Assembly: GCA_017380635.1 (NCBI GenBank)
Contig: JAFODP010000018.1
Span: 172,676 to 236,675, forward strand
Length of the DNA: 64,000 nt
Direction: 5' to 3'
Source: Bacteroidales bacterium
GTDB lineage: Bacteria; Bacteroidota; Bacteroidia; Bacteroidales; UBA1402
Notes under the pieces: generated by a model
What the model was told of the DNA's origin: nothing
Databases searched by the model: none
Seen by the model: the letters and a program-made list of their open reading frames with translations, nothing else
In this document: in pieces, positions 47,114 to 56,214 of the stretch
Layout of the letters: each line of letters opens with the position of its first letter
Numbering within the stretch: position 1 is the first letter of the stretch
Made by a program: the position numbers and the translations under genes

Positions 47114-48190
47114 ATGAGAATTGTTGTCAAAATAGGTAGTCAGGTGATTAGCCGCGAAGACGGCAGCCTGGATGTTACACGTATGTCGGCCCTGGTAGAT
47201 CAGGTGGCCGAACTGCATCGTCGTGGCATCGAGGTGTTGATGGTTTCTTCGGGAGCCGTGGCCGCCGGTCGCCAGGAATTCAAGCCTCAGCAAAAGTTGG
47301 ATGCCGTAGAGCAACGCCAACTTTTTTCAGCCATCGGACAAGCCATTCTCATCAATAAATATTACGCGCTTTTCCGCGACCACAACATCGGCTGCGGACA
47401 AGTGCTCACCACCAAAGAAAATTTCTCCGACCGTCGTCATTACCTGAATCAGAAACGCTGTATGCAGGTAATGTTGGAAAACGGTATCATTCCCATTATC
47501 AACGAGAACGACACCACTTCGGTAACGGAATTGATGTTTACCGACAACGACGAACTTTCGGGCCTGATTGCCACCATGATGGATGCCGATATGCTGATCT
47601 TGCTGAGCAATGTCGATGGCATTTACAAAGGCAATCCCAAGGAAGGCGCCGAACTGATTCCTCAGATTAGCTCGTCGCAAGACCTGAGCGCGTATATTTC
47701 CACGAAGAAATCGGCTTTCGGACGCGGTGGCATGCTCACCAAATACCGCATTGCCGCCAAGGTGGCCGAAGAAGGAATCGCTGTGGCCATTGCCAACGGA
47801 AAACGCGACCATATTATAGCAGATATTATTGAGGAGCAAGGCATGCCGCTCGAAGAGCGGCATGCCCCCTTCAGCCTTTTCGTGGCCGAGAAACGCGCTT
47901 CTGCCGTCAAGAAATGGATTGCGCACAGCGAAGGTTTTGCCAAAGGCGAATTGCACATCAACCAAGCCTGCCAAGAGGCCATCAGTTCGAACAAGGCATG
48001 CAGCCTGCTTCCCGTGGGCGTCACGCAAATTGTGGGCGAGTTCGAAAAAGGTGATCTGGTGCGCATCATAGCCGAAGGCCAGAACATCGGCATCGGAAAA
48101 ATTTCTTGCGATAGCCAAGCCGCGCGTCGCAATATGGGCAAAAAAGGCCAACGCGCTTTTATTCATTACGATTACCTTTACTTAGAATAA
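47114..48190 (+). CDS. proB: Glutamate 5-kinase
   Basis: First step of proline synthesis and the usual site of proline feedback. It has 358 residues with an amino-acid-kinase domain (1-255, start [21 protein letters not shown] and [13 protein letters not shown] motifs) and a C-terminal PUA domain (about 270-358). A perfect 12-bp palindrome at 47840-47866 encodes the loop between the domains ([11 protein letters not shown]), which looks like an extra segment. Confidence 0.96.
   Translation: MRIVVKIGSQVISREDGSLDVTRMSALVDQVAELHRRGIEVLMVSSGAVAAGRQEFKPQQKLDAVEQRQLFSAIGQAILINKYYALFRDHNIGCGQVLTTKENFSDRRHYLNQKRCMQVMLENGIIPIINENDTTSVTELMFTDNDELSGLIATMMDADMLILLSNVDGIYKGNPKEGAELIPQISSSQDLSAYISTKKSAFGRGGMLTKYRIAAKVAEEGIAVAIANGKRDHIIADIIEEQGMPLEERHAPFSLFVAEKRASAVKKWIAHSEGFAKGELHINQACQEAISSNKACSLLPVGVTQIVGEFEKGDLVRIIAEGQNIGIGKISCDSQAARRNMGKKGQRAFIHYDYLYLE
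47840..47866. repeat. Perfect inverted repeat within proB
   Basis: GGCATGCCGCTC (47840-47851) and its exact complement (47855-47866) enclose the triloop GAA. The shape is like the GC-rich terminator stems of this window (for example 11801-11823), but it lies inside a coding frame. Confidence 0.95.
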
Positions 48191-48191
48191 G

Positions 48192-49445
48192 ATGAACCTC
48201 TACGCAGATCTTCAGGCGGTACAACAAGCCTCCATCGCCTTGAACGGCATAGACGACGATTTGATTGCACAATTGTTGCTGTCCCTGGCCGACAGCATCG
48301 AAAAACACAGCCGTTTTCTTCTGAACGAAAACGGCAAAGACCTGGCGCGTATGTCGCCCGATAATCCCAAATACGATCGTCTGCAACTAACGGAAAGCCG
48401 CCTTCGTGGCATTGCCGAAGATATGCGAAAAGTGGCCGCTTTGCCTTCGCCCGTAGGAGAATTGTTGAGCGAAACACAAAGGCCCAACGGAATGACTATC
48501 AAGAAAGTGCGCGTTCCTTTCGGCGTTATCGGCATTATTTACGAAGCACGTCCCAACGTTACTTTCGATGTATTTTCGCTTTGTTTGCGCAGCCACAACG
48601 CATGCGTGTTGAAAGGTGGAAAAGATGCCGAATATTCCAATCTGGCGGCCATGCAAGTCATCAAGGCCGAATTGGAAAACTTTGGTCTTGACCCGAACAC
48701 CGCCTTGCTGATGCCCAACGATCACGCCGCCACCGCCACCCTTTTGCAAGCCGTCGATTATGTCGATTTGATTATCCCGCGTGGTAGCCAGTCGCTCATT
48801 CAATTTGTGCGCGACAACGCCAAAGTGCCCGTCATTGAAACCGGCGCAGGCATCTGCCATTGTTACTTCGATAAAAGTGGTGATATTCAGAAAGGTGCAG
48901 CCATCGTCAACAATGCCAAAACGCGTCGCGTGAGTGTGTGCAATGCGCTCGATTGTTTGTTGGTGCATCGCGATCGATTGCAAGATTTACCCGCGCTCTG
49001 CCACGACTTAGCCGCTTCGAAAGTGACAATTTATGCCGATGCCACAGCCTACGAAAGCTTGCAAGGACATTATCCGACGGAACTTTTGCAAATGGCTCAA
49101 GACGAACATTTTGGCACAGAATTTCTCGATTATAAAATGTCGATTAAAACGGTCGATTCTATTGAAAAGGCCTTATCGCACATCCGTCGTTATTCGTCGA
49201 AGCATAGCGAATGTATTGTTACTGAAGATGATAGCGCAAAAGCGATATTCCAAGCCAAAGTGGATGCTGCCTGCGTGTATGTGAATGTTTCCACCGCTTT
49301 TACCGATGGCGCTCAATTTGGTTTCGGCGCAGAAATCGGCATCAGCACGCAAAAAATGCACGCGCGTGGCCCCATGGCGCTTCCCGAACTTTGCAGTTAT
49401 AAATATTTGATTGAAAGCGATAGTTTTGCCATCAGAAAGGCCTGA
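48192..49445 (+). CDS. proA: Glutamate-5-semialdehyde dehydrogenase
   Basis: Reduces glutamyl-5-phosphate to the semialdehyde with NADPH. It has 417 residues with the ALDH fold. Landmarks are [17 protein letters not shown] (108-124), the IPRGSQSLI turn, and the catalytic Cys250 in [14 protein letters not shown]. It begins one base after the proB stop region, so coupling is likely. Confidence 0.97.
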   Translation: MNLYADLQAVQQASIALNGIDDDLIAQLLLSLADSIEKHSRFLLNENGKDLARMSPDNPKYDRLQLTESRLRGIAEDMRKVAALPSPVGELLSETQRPNGMTIKKVRVPFGVIGIIYEARPNVTFDVFSLCLRSHNACVLKGGKDAEYSNLAAMQVIKAELENFGLDPNTALLMPNDHAATATLLQAVDYVDLIIPRGSQSLIQFVRDNAKVPVIETGAGICHCYFDKSGDIQKGAAIVNNAKTRRVSVCNALDCLLVHRDRLQDLPALCHDLAASKVTIYADATAYESLQGHYPTELLQMAQDEHFGTEFLDYKMSIKTVDSIEKALSHIRRYSSKHSECIVTEDDSAKAIFQAKVDAACVYVNVSTAFTDGAQFGFGAEIGISTQKMHARGPMALPELCSYKYLIESDSFAIRKA

Positions 49446-49488
49446 GCTTCAGATATTTTCATTTAAGTAATCAGTTAGCAGAAATAAT

Positions 49489-50466
49489 ATGAGACATTAC
49501 ACTTCCATCAAGGATTTAGGCGATATCCAAGCCGCCGTGAAAGAAGCTTTGGAAATCAAGAAGAATCGTTTTGCCTATCAAGATTTGGGCAGAAATAAAA
49601 CCGCTTTGCTCATTTTCTTCAACAATAGTTTGCGTACCCGCCTCAGCACACAGAAAGCTGCCATGAACCTGGGAATGAACGTTATTGTTTTGGACGTAAA
49701 CCAAGGTGCCTGGAAACTGGAAACCGAACGCGGCGTCATCATGGATGGTGACAAATCGGAACACCTGCTGGAAGCAATTCCCGTGATGGCTAGCTATTGC
49801 GATGTCATCGGTGTGCGTTCGTTTGCGCGTTTCGAAAACAAGGAGGACGATTATAACGAAAAGATTATCAATCAATTCATTCAATATTCAGGCAAGCCTG
49901 TATTCAGTATGGAAGCGGCTACAGGACATCCGTTGCAAAGTTTTGCCGACCTCATCACCATCGAGGAATATAAGAAGACGGCTCGTCCTAAAGTGGTGCT
50001 GACTTGGGCGCCTCATCCCAAGGCTTTGCCGCAAGCAGTTCCCAACAGTTTTGCCGAAATGGTGAATTGCACCGATTACGAATTTGTCATCACACATCCC
50101 AAGGGATACGAACTGGATGAACGTTTTGTGGGGAATGCGCGTGTAGAATACGACCAAAAGAAGGCTTTCGAAGGTGCCGATTTCATCTATGCCAAAAACT
50201 GGTCGGCTTTCCGCGATCCGCATTACGGACAGATTCTGAGCAAAGATCCTTCTTGGACGGTAGATGCCGAACACATGGCCTGGACCAACAATGCTTACTT
50301 TATGCACTGCCTGCCCGTGCGCCGCAACATGATTGTGAGCGACGATGTGATTGAAAGCCCGCAATCACTGGTGATTCCCGAAGCCGCCAACCGAGAAATC
50401 TCGGCCCAATGCGTACTGAAACGTTTGCTGGAAAGTTTGCAAAATGAGCCCGCTCGAACTGAGTGA
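49489..50466 (+). CDS. argF': N-succinylornithine carbamoyltransferase
   Basis: Carbamoylates an N-acylated ornithine, here probably N-succinyl-L-ornithine as in Bacteroides fragilis. It has 325 residues. The carbamoyl-phosphate loop is SLRTRLS (47-53), and the QPL-type loop ATGHPLQSFADL and HCLPVRRNMIV are typical of this special carbamoyltransferase class and differ from ordinary ornithine carbamoyltransferase. At the position that sets the acyl preference (Glu92 in the acetyl enzyme of Xanthomonas, Pro90 in the B. fragilis succinyl enzyme), this protein has Ser90 in GDKSEH. It is last in the operon, followed by a terminator. Confidence 0.94.
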   Translation: MRHYTSIKDLGDIQAAVKEALEIKKNRFAYQDLGRNKTALLIFFNNSLRTRLSTQKAAMNLGMNVIVLDVNQGAWKLETERGVIMDGDKSEHLLEAIPVMASYCDVIGVRSFARFENKEDDYNEKIINQFIQYSGKPVFSMEAATGHPLQSFADLITIEEYKKTARPKVVLTWAPHPKALPQAVPNSFAEMVNCTDYEFVITHPKGYELDERFVGNARVEYDQKKAFEGADFIYAKNWSAFRDPHYGQILSKDPSWTVDAEHMAWTNNAYFMHCLPVRRNMIVSDDVIESPQSLVIPEAANREISAQCVLKRLLESLQNEPARTE

Positions 50467-50472
50467 TAGTGC

Positions 50473-50499
50473 ACGCCCCGGCCTGCGGCCGGGGCGTTT
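50473..50499 (+). terminator. Terminator of the arginine/proline operon
   Basis: Perfect 11-bp stem ACGCCCCGGCC / GGCCGGGGCGT with the triloop TGC, followed by TTCC. It lies seven bases after the argF' stop and may also serve the converging nuclease gene. Confidence 0.75.
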
Positions 50500-50510
50500 C
50501 CATTCCCCTC

Positions 50511-51545
50511 CTACTCCATCTGCGGCAAAGCAGAAGCCACTTCTCTAAATAGTTGTTCCGTTTCGTACGCAGCAATCCCCATCGGTTGAGCAATCCCTCT
50601 AAGAGAGAACTCCGCCTTCTTATCACTTTTGGTACGACAAAGCAATAATCCCACGCTGGGCTTATCTTCCGGCGATTTAAGATACTCATCCACAGCTGAA
50701 ATATAAAAATTAAGTTTACTCACATATTCAGGCTTGAACTCTACAGCTTTCAACTCAACAACTACATAGCAATGCAGTTTCAGATGATACATAAGAATAT
50801 CTATGTAATAATCATCTCCATCAACATTAATCCGATACTGCCTGCCTATATAGGCAAAACCCCGACCCATTTCTAATAAAAAATCAGTAAGTTTATTAGT
50901 GAGAGATTTCTCAATCTCCAACTCGCTTTGTAGAGCCACAGTCCCCAAGAAGCTAAAATTATATGGATCTTTAAATATGTCGCGGGCAAGATTAGATTGC
51001 AAAGGCGGCATGGTTTGCGCAAAATTATTTATTGCATGACCTTTTGCATTAATATAACCACATTCGATTTGATGGAGCATCACATCTCGGCTCCATCCAT
51101 TCTTGGTTGTTTCGCATATATAATAAGCACGCTCGGCCATATCCTTTACCTTCGAGAACAATGATATATGATGATACCATGTAATTTGGGTAAGTGGAAT
51201 CTTTAATTTTGCAAGCGGCACTTGCAAAATTGGAAAGTCGGGATATTCCAAGGCAAATCTTTTCATATATCCCAGATTTCGCTCTGAAAAACCTCTATCA
51301 TCAGGAAATCTACTACTCAAATCCTTAGACAATTGAACTATTATTTTATGACCCCATCCTTTTTCTTTTTGTTGTTGCAATATACTTTGTCCAATATGCC
51401 AATATAAATCCAACATACTGGAATTGACACTAATAGCCGTTCGAAGCTTAGACACTGATATTAATTGCTCAATATCATCGCGCCACGCTGTATATCCAAG
51501 GGGCATTCTCTCATCTTTAGATACAATCAAGTCTTTCATGGTCAT
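50511..51545 (-). CDS. YhcG-like PDDEXK nuclease (DUF1016)
   Basis: Protein of 344 residues of the YhcG/DUF1016 family. The N-terminal DUF1016 helical domain (about 25-170, with LYWHIGQSI and RGFSERNLGYMKRF) is followed by a PDDEXK nuclease-like domain (about 195-335). Catalytic residues are Asp249 (YYIDIL) and Glu264-x-Lys266 (VVVELKAVEF). Such proteins are often carried in accessory regions near restriction or mobile genes, and their cellular role is not settled. No partner gene is adjacent. A start two codons later is equally possible. Confidence 0.9.
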   Translation of the reverse strand: MTMKDLIVSKDERMPLGYTAWRDDIEQLISVSKLRTAISVNSSMLDLYWHIGQSILQQQKEKGWGHKIIVQLSKDLSSRFPDDRGFSERNLGYMKRFALEYPDFPILQVPLAKLKIPLTQITWYHHISLFSKVKDMAERAYYICETTKNGWSRDVMLHQIECGYINAKGHAINNFAQTMPPLQSNLARDIFKDPYNFSFLGTVALQSELEIEKSLTNKLTDFLLEMGRGFAYIGRQYRINVDGDDYYIDILMYHLKLHCYVVVELKAVEFKPEYVSKLNFYISAVDEYLKSPEDKPSVGLLLCRTKSDKKAEFSLRGIAQPMGIAAYETEQLFREVASALPQME

Positions 51546-51610
51546 AACTTTTTCTCAGCACAAATATAAGCATCCAAAACCTCGTTTGTCAACATTTAGT
51601 TAATATTTAT

Positions 51611-51768
51611 TTAACCGAGCATATAATAAAATCCAAGCAGCTGTATAGAGAATTTAGCCAAGTGTGTAGAGGATTTAACCAAACATATAGGGAATGCAAG
51701 CAACTATATACCAAGTGTGTAGAGAAGTTGACGAACCGCATAGAGAACGCAACGCTTGTGCCAAGAAA
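51611..51768. repeat. Imperfect 21-bp tandem repeat
   Basis: About seven diverged units of 21 bases with a core resembling AACCAAnnATATAGAGAA. Units begin near 51611, 51632, 51653, 51674, 51695, 51727 and 51748; the fifth carries about 11 extra bases. The period equals seven codons, and one minus-strand frame is open throughout, giving a repeated Leu-Tyr/His-x-Trp/Cys-Leu pattern, but it has no start of its own. Confidence 0.75.
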
Positions 51769-51783
51769 GGAGTTGCTGCAAAC

Positions 51784-51817
51784 AAAAAACAGGCGTCCTT
51801 TTGAAAGGACACCTGTT
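51784..51817 (-). terminator. Terminator after ribH
   Basis: On the minus strand AACAGGTGTCCTTT pairs with AAAGGACGCCTGTT (one G-U), followed by TTTTG. It begins 34 bases after the ribH stop. Confidence 0.88.
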
Positions 51818-51850
51818 AAAGGAATATCGCGTTGAAACGCTAGAAATCTC

Positions 51851-52348
51851 TTAAATGCTTTGGGCGAAGCCGGCCATCTGGATAGCAGTGCGAGCAGCTT
51901 CAACACCTTTATTACCCAACACACCACCTGCGCGGTCGAGCGATTGTTGCATATCGTCGGTGGTGAGCAGGCCAAAGATAACGGGCGTTTCTGCTTTTTC
52001 GTTGATAGCGGCAATGCCTTGGGTGGTACCTTGGCACACATATTCAAAGTGAGGCGTTCCACCGCGCACCACGCAACCCAGCGCGATAATGGCATTACTA
52101 GGATGTTCGCAAGTCTGGTTGGCCTTGTTCAGACGAGCTGCGCCATACACCAACTCAAAACTGCCGGGCACCCAATACGTGCGGATATTTTCCTCTGCCA
52201 CACCGTTTTCTTTCAAGCAAGACACAGCACCTTCGAGTAAAGCACCGGTCACTTCGTGATTCCATTCAGACACCACGATATCGAAAACCATGTCGCTTGC
52301 GTCGGGCAAGAGTTCGGGATTATATTCAGAAAGATTCTTGGTAGCCAT
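51851..52348 (-). CDS. ribH: 6,7-dimethyl-8-ribityllumazine synthase
   Basis: Penultimate step of riboflavin synthesis, forming a 60-mer or pentamer in the cytoplasm. It has 165 residues. Conserved parts are the substrate strand WVPGSFEL, the ALGCVVRGGTPHFEYV segment with the catalytic His, and the C-terminal GVLGNKGVEAA. It follows the TPR gene by nine bases in one transcript. The other rib genes are elsewhere. Confidence 0.96.
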   Translation of the reverse strand: MATKNLSEYNPELLPDASDMVFDIVVSEWNHEVTGALLEGAVSCLKENGVAEENIRTYWVPGSFELVYGAARLNKANQTCEHPSNAIIALGCVVRGGTPHFEYVCQGTTQGIAAINEKAETPVIFGLLTTDDMQQSLDRAGGVLGNKGVEAARTAIQMAGFAQSI

Positions 52349-52357
52349 CGAACCAGC

Positions 52358-53056
52358 TTATTTCTGCCATTTAGCGCGTTCAATATACTTTTCGATTTCG
52401 CTGCCTTCCATAGAGTTGGGATAGTCAGCCTTGATAGTTTCGTAAGCAGCAAGTGCCTTGCTCCACTGACCCAGGCTTTCGTAAGCACGACCGGCCTTCA
52501 TCAAATAAATGGGAGCCAACAAAGTGTTACCAGACTTAGCAGCCTTTTCGAAATAAGACACAGCTTTCTGAGCCTGACCCAATTCTACATAGCAATCACC
52601 CACAGCACCTACCAAAGCAGGACTTACAGCGATATCAGAAGTTTTAACCTTGCTCAAGTAAGCAATAGCTTCTTCGTAATTACCTTGAGCCTTGTAGCAC
52701 AAACCAGCGTAAGCCTTAGCCAATTTACCGGTCTTGGTGCTAGCATATTGTTTAGCAATTGCTTCGAAACCAATATAATCGATAGCATCGCCATTCAAAG
52801 CCAAATCCAAAGAGTCGATAGCAAAATATTGTTCACCTTTGAAAATCTGTTCAGCTGCCTTCTGTTCTCTGGGAAGCACCACCTTGCTGTTATACAAGAA
52901 GATACCACCTACCACAACGATCACAGCCAACAAAGCGATCAACAGGGTTTTCTGGTTGTTTTCGATAAATTGTTCTGAACGGGTCAGCGCTTCGTTCATA
53001 CCTTCCAAAGCGTCTTTGTTTTCTTCTGCCTTAGGGCTTACTTTCTTAGTTGCCAT
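52358..53056 (-). CDS. Membrane-anchored TPR protein (YfgM-like)
   Basis: Protein of 232 residues. A short charged cytoplasmic tail (1-35) is followed by one membrane helix (37-55, TLLIALLAVIVVVGGIFLY) and a periplasmic TPR domain (about 75-225, with AKAYAGLCYKAQGNYEEAIAYL and ALVGAVGDCYVELGQAQKAVSYF). The layout resembles YfgM, a partner of the PpiD chaperone at the Sec translocon, but the identity of the partner here is unknown. It lies upstream of ribH. Confidence 0.85.
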   Translation of the reverse strand: MATKKVSPKAEENKDALEGMNEALTRSEQFIENNQKTLLIALLAVIVVVGGIFLYNSKVVLPREQKAAEQIFKGEQYFAIDSLDLALNGDAIDYIGFEAIAKQYASTKTGKLAKAYAGLCYKAQGNYEEAIAYLSKVKTSDIAVSPALVGAVGDCYVELGQAQKAVSYFEKAAKSGNTLLAPIYLMKAGRAYESLGQWSKALAAYETIKADYPNSMEGSEIEKYIERAKWQK

Positions 53057-53130
53057 ATTAAAATCTATTTTTATTGTTATTATTTCTTTCGAATTTTCTT
53101 TATCTCTCGCAAAAAATCACTTTAAGCGCG

Positions 53131-53138
53131 CAAAGGTA
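53131..53138 (-). promoter_or_regulatory. -7 box of the TPR-ribH unit
   Basis: TACCTTTG on the minus strand, in the divergent region shared with recF. Confidence 0.65.
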
Positions 53139-53158
53139 TAAAAATCTTTTGAATTTAT

Positions 53159-53166
53159 TACCTTTG
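53159..53166 (+). promoter_or_regulatory. -7 box of recF
   Basis: TACCTTTG, exact match, 17 bases before the recF ATG. Confidence 0.65.
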
Positions 53167-53183
53167 CATCCTCAATAATTCCC

Positions 53184-54287
53184 ATGCACCTGAAACAATT
53201 ATCCATACTGAATTTCAAGAATATCGGCGAAGCCAGCATAGAGTTGTCGCCCAAACTTAATTGTTTTTTCGGCAAGAACGGTCAAGGCAAGACCAACTTG
53301 CTGGATGCCATTTATTTACTCTCGTTCTGCAAAAGCCACAATATGGCCATCGATTCGCAGGCCATACGCCACGAAGCCGACTTCTACATGGTGCAAGGAC
53401 AATACGATATAGACGGAAAAGAGCAGGAATTCTACTGCGGCATCAAACGACGCGGACGCAAAGTATTCAAGCGCAACAAGAAATCTTACGAAAAACTCTC
53501 GGAACACATCGGACAGCTTCCTTTGGTGATGATTTCTCCCGCCGACGAAGCCCTGATTCGCGAAGGCAGCGAAGAACGCCGACGATTCATGGATATGGCT
53601 ATTTCTCAGTACGATAGCTCATATATGCAAGCCTTGGTAGCCTACAACGCCGCGCTGCAACAACGCAATGCCATGCTCAAGCAGGAAGACAGGATTTTTC
53701 CCGATGAAATCTACGAAATCTACGAATATCAGATGGCACAACATGCCGAAGAAATCTATCGTAAACGCCTGGCTTTCATCGAAAGTTTCACGCCGGTGTT
53801 CAATGATTTTTATCAAGAGATTTCTGGACAGGCCGAGCAAGTAAGCATCGCTTATAGTTCTCATATCGAAAGAGGCGATTTGGCCGCACAATTGGCCGAA
53901 GTGCGCGAACGCGACAAGATTCTGGGTTACAGCACCCGCGGCATCCACAAAGACGACATCGACATCCTTTTGGGCGAATTTCCGCTGAAGAAAGTGGGAT
54001 CGCAAGGCCAAAATAAATCTTGCTTGGTAGCCATGAAGTTGGCACAAGCCGAATTTCTGAAAGAAAAAAGCCATCAGGCGCCCCTGCTCCTGCTCGACGA
54101 TCTGTTCGACAAACTCGACGACGAGCGCGTGGCCAATATCGTCCGTTTGGTATCGCAAGAAAATTTCGGACAGATTTTCATCAGCGATACGCAATTGTCG
54201 CACTTGGAAAAAATTCTGCAAAGCCTGGCCGGCGATCATCGCGTTTTTCTCGTTGAAAACGGACAAATCAGTCATTATCAAGCCTAA
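53184..54287 (+). CDS. recF: DNA replication and repair protein RecF
   Basis: SMC-like ATPase that helps load RecA at gaps. It has 367 residues with Walker A GKNGQGKTNLLDAI (30-43), the ABC signature region in KKVGSQGQNKSCLVAMKLAQ, and Walker B LLLLDDLFDKLD. It is away from dnaA/dnaN, as usual in Bacteroidota. It forms an operon with a DUF721 gene five bases downstream. Confidence 0.97.
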   Translation: MHLKQLSILNFKNIGEASIELSPKLNCFFGKNGQGKTNLLDAIYLLSFCKSHNMAIDSQAIRHEADFYMVQGQYDIDGKEQEFYCGIKRRGRKVFKRNKKSYEKLSEHIGQLPLVMISPADEALIREGSEERRRFMDMAISQYDSSYMQALVAYNAALQQRNAMLKQEDRIFPDEIYEIYEYQMAQHAEEIYRKRLAFIESFTPVFNDFYQEISGQAEQVSIAYSSHIERGDLAAQLAEVRERDKILGYSTRGIHKDDIDILLGEFPLKKVGSQGQNKSCLVAMKLAQAEFLKEKSHQAPLLLLDDLFDKLDDERVANIVRLVSQENFGQIFISDTQLSHLEKILQSLAGDHRVFLVENGQISHYQA

Positions 54288-54292
54288 GAATC

Positions 54293-54583
54293 ATGAGAAG
54301 ACGCAATAGCGAAACACTCGACAAAGTGCTGCAACAGATACTGAAAGATAATCATCTGGACGGCAAACTCAGCGAAGTTCGACTCATCAACAACTGGAGT
54401 AGTATCGTGGGGCCGCAACTGGCAGCACAAACCGAAAGGCTATACATCCGCAATCACATTCTTTATCTGCATGTAAAATCGGCCATCGTGCGCAACGAAC
54501 TGATGCTGATGCGCGCTTCGCTCATCAAGAAACTCAACGAATCGGTGGGTATTGAAGCCATCCGAAATATCGTGCTACGCTAA
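54293..54583 (+). CDS. DUF721 (DciA-like) protein
   Basis: Protein of 96 residues of the DUF721 family, which includes DciA, a helicase-loading factor. The KH-like fold is suggested by the NNWSSIVGPQLAAQTERLYIRNHILYLHVKSA core. It directly follows recF, a common pairing, so a DNA replication or repair role is plausible but not proven for this short form. Confidence 0.9.
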   Translation: MRRRNSETLDKVLQQILKDNHLDGKLSEVRLINNWSSIVGPQLAAQTERLYIRNHILYLHVKSAIVRNELMLMRASLIKKLNESVGIEAIRNIVLR

Positions 54584-54604
54584 TTTAGCAAACCAACTTT
54601 AGGA

Positions 54605-54703
54605 TAAAAAATAAGCGTCCGAACATTTCACAATGTGCGGACGCCATAAACTAACTTACTAACCTAAAGTATGAGAGAGATTCATTTCTTGGCAGCAAAA
54701 GTA
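54605..54703 (-). ncRNA. Candidate small RNA unit (promoter and terminator without a gene)
   Basis: On the minus strand an exact -7 box TACTTTTG (54703-54696) is followed about 50 bases later by a strong bipartite hairpin (GCGTCCG...CGGACGC with an inner ACATT/AATGT stem, 54644-54615) and the T-run TTATTTTTTATCC. A transcript of about 85 bases would hold no gene beyond an eight-codon frame. No -33 box was found, and expression is unproven. Confidence 0.4.
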
Positions 54704-54774
54704 CATATTATTTATTAGTTCTTGTATCTTTTTCTATCACAAATTTCGGACAATTTATCATTTTTTAGTTTCGT

Positions 54775-56133
54775 TTACTTCTTCACGGAGATAAGTTTGG
54801 ATTGTAGCGTTTTTGCTTCTTGCATTTGCAAAACATACACACCATTGTCCAACGACGACCAATCGAAATACTGCAAACTTTCGCCTTCCGCACTACGATA
54901 AACCAATGTTCCATTCAAATGGAAGATGGCAAATGACAAAACTTCGCTCATATCCGCAGGACGCAAATCCGTGGTATTCATAGCAATAGAAGCCAAGGGC
55001 ACACGCGTGAACTGTACATCTTCTTTGTTGGTGGCATAAGAAACATAGAGGTAATCGCCGGCCACCATAGATTTAGGATAACTATAACCGGAATTACTGC
55101 TTTTTGCCTTACCCGGATAACGCAAAGCTTGAATATCATCATCACTGCGCAAAAGATAGGCCTGATTGAAAACATTACCATCGCTGCTGAGCGTCAACAC
55201 CAAAGGAACACGTCGTTTGTTGGAAACAGGATTGCCCGCCATAAAAGCCGTTCCATCGGGCAAATTTCCGGCCGATTGTTTAGTACGCGCATCCGGCATA
55301 TTGGTTTTCTGAGCCTTGCTCCAGGTTTCACCTCGGTCTTTGCTGACAGCTGCCAATTTACGATAAGAAGAGTTCTGATCGCGGAAAATCATCACCAAAT
55401 CGCCATTAGCCTGCTGAAACAGACTGGGTTCCATTTCGACAGACTGCGCACCATTGTCGGTGTAGGCAAATTCACCTCGTTTCCAACCCCTCAGGCCGGA
55501 AGCATCGTCAGTATATAAAGGTGTAATATGCAAACCTGGCTGCATGTGGGCAGCATTAACAATACGACCATCGGGCAATACATGCGGATCTTGTTCAAAA
55601 ATTCCGTTCAAACGACTACCATCGGCCATCAGCACATCGGCGGGATCGGTCCAGTTCATGCCATCGGCAGAAGCTACATAGCGCGTATATCCACCTTTGG
55701 GATTCAAGCCGGCGGGCCAAGTGTTGATATAACCAATAAGCGAATCTTCCGTGGCATACCATCCTCCCGACGAGCAATATCCATTGGCAATGCTTTCGGC
55801 CAGAACCATCGGTTGCGACCAAGTGGCACCTTCATCCTCGCTACGGCTATAGGCCACCCAAGTATCTTCGGAATCTTCGTCTTGCTTGGAGCTTTGCCAC
55901 ATGCAATATAGATTACCTTTGAAAGCTATCATCACGGCACCATGACTAAAATGATCTGTCGCGTTAGACGGCGCAAAAACGGTAATAGTTTCGGTACCTT
56001 CGGCCATCGTCAGGCCAAGAGTGTTGGTATTGCTTGCATTAAAAAGTCCATCCGACACCGAAAAAGGAGCTGCCGCCGAAAGCGAAAGTGCACTCACGAA
56101 TGCAACAAGCGTCATCAAAATAATTCGTTTCAT
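54775..56133 (-). CDS. Secreted BNR/Asp-box protein, sialidase-like
   Basis: Secreted protein of 452 residues. It has a signal peptide (ends SLSAAA), then a six-bladed propeller of the sialidase/neuraminidase superfamily with at least two Asp-boxes (SEDEGATWSQP near residue 97 and SKDRGETWSKA near residue 270). A clear FRIP motif is not seen near the N-terminus, so sialidase activity is uncertain. The last 75 residues (ILHLNG-like IFHLNGTLVY, then NGVYVLQMQE and the final ISVKK) look like a T9SS sorting domain. It may cleave or bind a host or plant glycan. Confidence 0.8.
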   Translation of the reverse strand: MKRIILMTLVAFVSALSLSAAAPFSVSDGLFNASNTNTLGLTMAEGTETITVFAPSNATDHFSHGAVMIAFKGNLYCMWQSSKQDEDSEDTWVAYSRSEDEGATWSQPMVLAESIANGYCSSGGWYATEDSLIGYINTWPAGLNPKGGYTRYVASADGMNWTDPADVLMADGSRLNGIFEQDPHVLPDGRIVNAAHMQPGLHITPLYTDDASGLRGWKRGEFAYTDNGAQSVEMEPSLFQQANGDLVMIFRDQNSSYRKLAAVSKDRGETWSKAQKTNMPDARTKQSAGNLPDGTAFMAGNPVSNKRRVPLVLTLSSDGNVFNQAYLLRSDDDIQALRYPGKAKSSNSGYSYPKSMVAGDYLYVSYATNKEDVQFTRVPLASIAMNTTDLRPADMSEVLSFAIFHLNGTLVYRSAEGESLQYFDWSSLDNGVYVLQMQEAKTLQSKLISVKK

Positions 56134-56149
56134 CTTATTATGGTATTAT

Positions 56150-56191
56150 TAGAGAGAAAAGAGCAACAGCCCGAACACAAGTCCGAGCTGT
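56150..56191 (-). terminator. Terminator after the duplicated secreted protein gene
   Basis: On the minus strand ACAGCTCG pairs with CGGGCTGT (one G-U) around a 10-base loop, followed by TTGCTCTTTTCTC. Confidence 0.6.
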
Positions 56192-56214
56192 CGCGATATC
56201 ATTTACGAAACAAA

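Larger units (their letters stand above)
51546..51850. other. Intergenic region with decayed 21-bp repeats
   Basis: Between the YhcG-like gene and ribH. The first 60 bases are AT-rich and should hold the nuclease promoter; no exact -7 box was found. About 51611-51768 is an imperfect 21-bp tandem repeat. The ribH terminator occupies 51784-51817. No gene is supported. Confidence 0.7.

Noticed and set aside
45983..47320. Long antisense frame (about 445 codons) opposite argD and proC
   Set aside because: It crosses two well-supported genes and an intergenic gap with no family signature, so it is a shadow of codon usage.
51607..52095. Minus-strand coding gene running through ribH into the 21-bp repeats
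   Set aside because: Its first two thirds are a shadow frame of ribH, and it has no start or promoter for the repeat part alone.
53100..54600. Replication origin near recF
   Set aside because: No dnaA, dnaN or cluster of DnaA boxes was seen; recF is commonly remote from the origin in this phylum.
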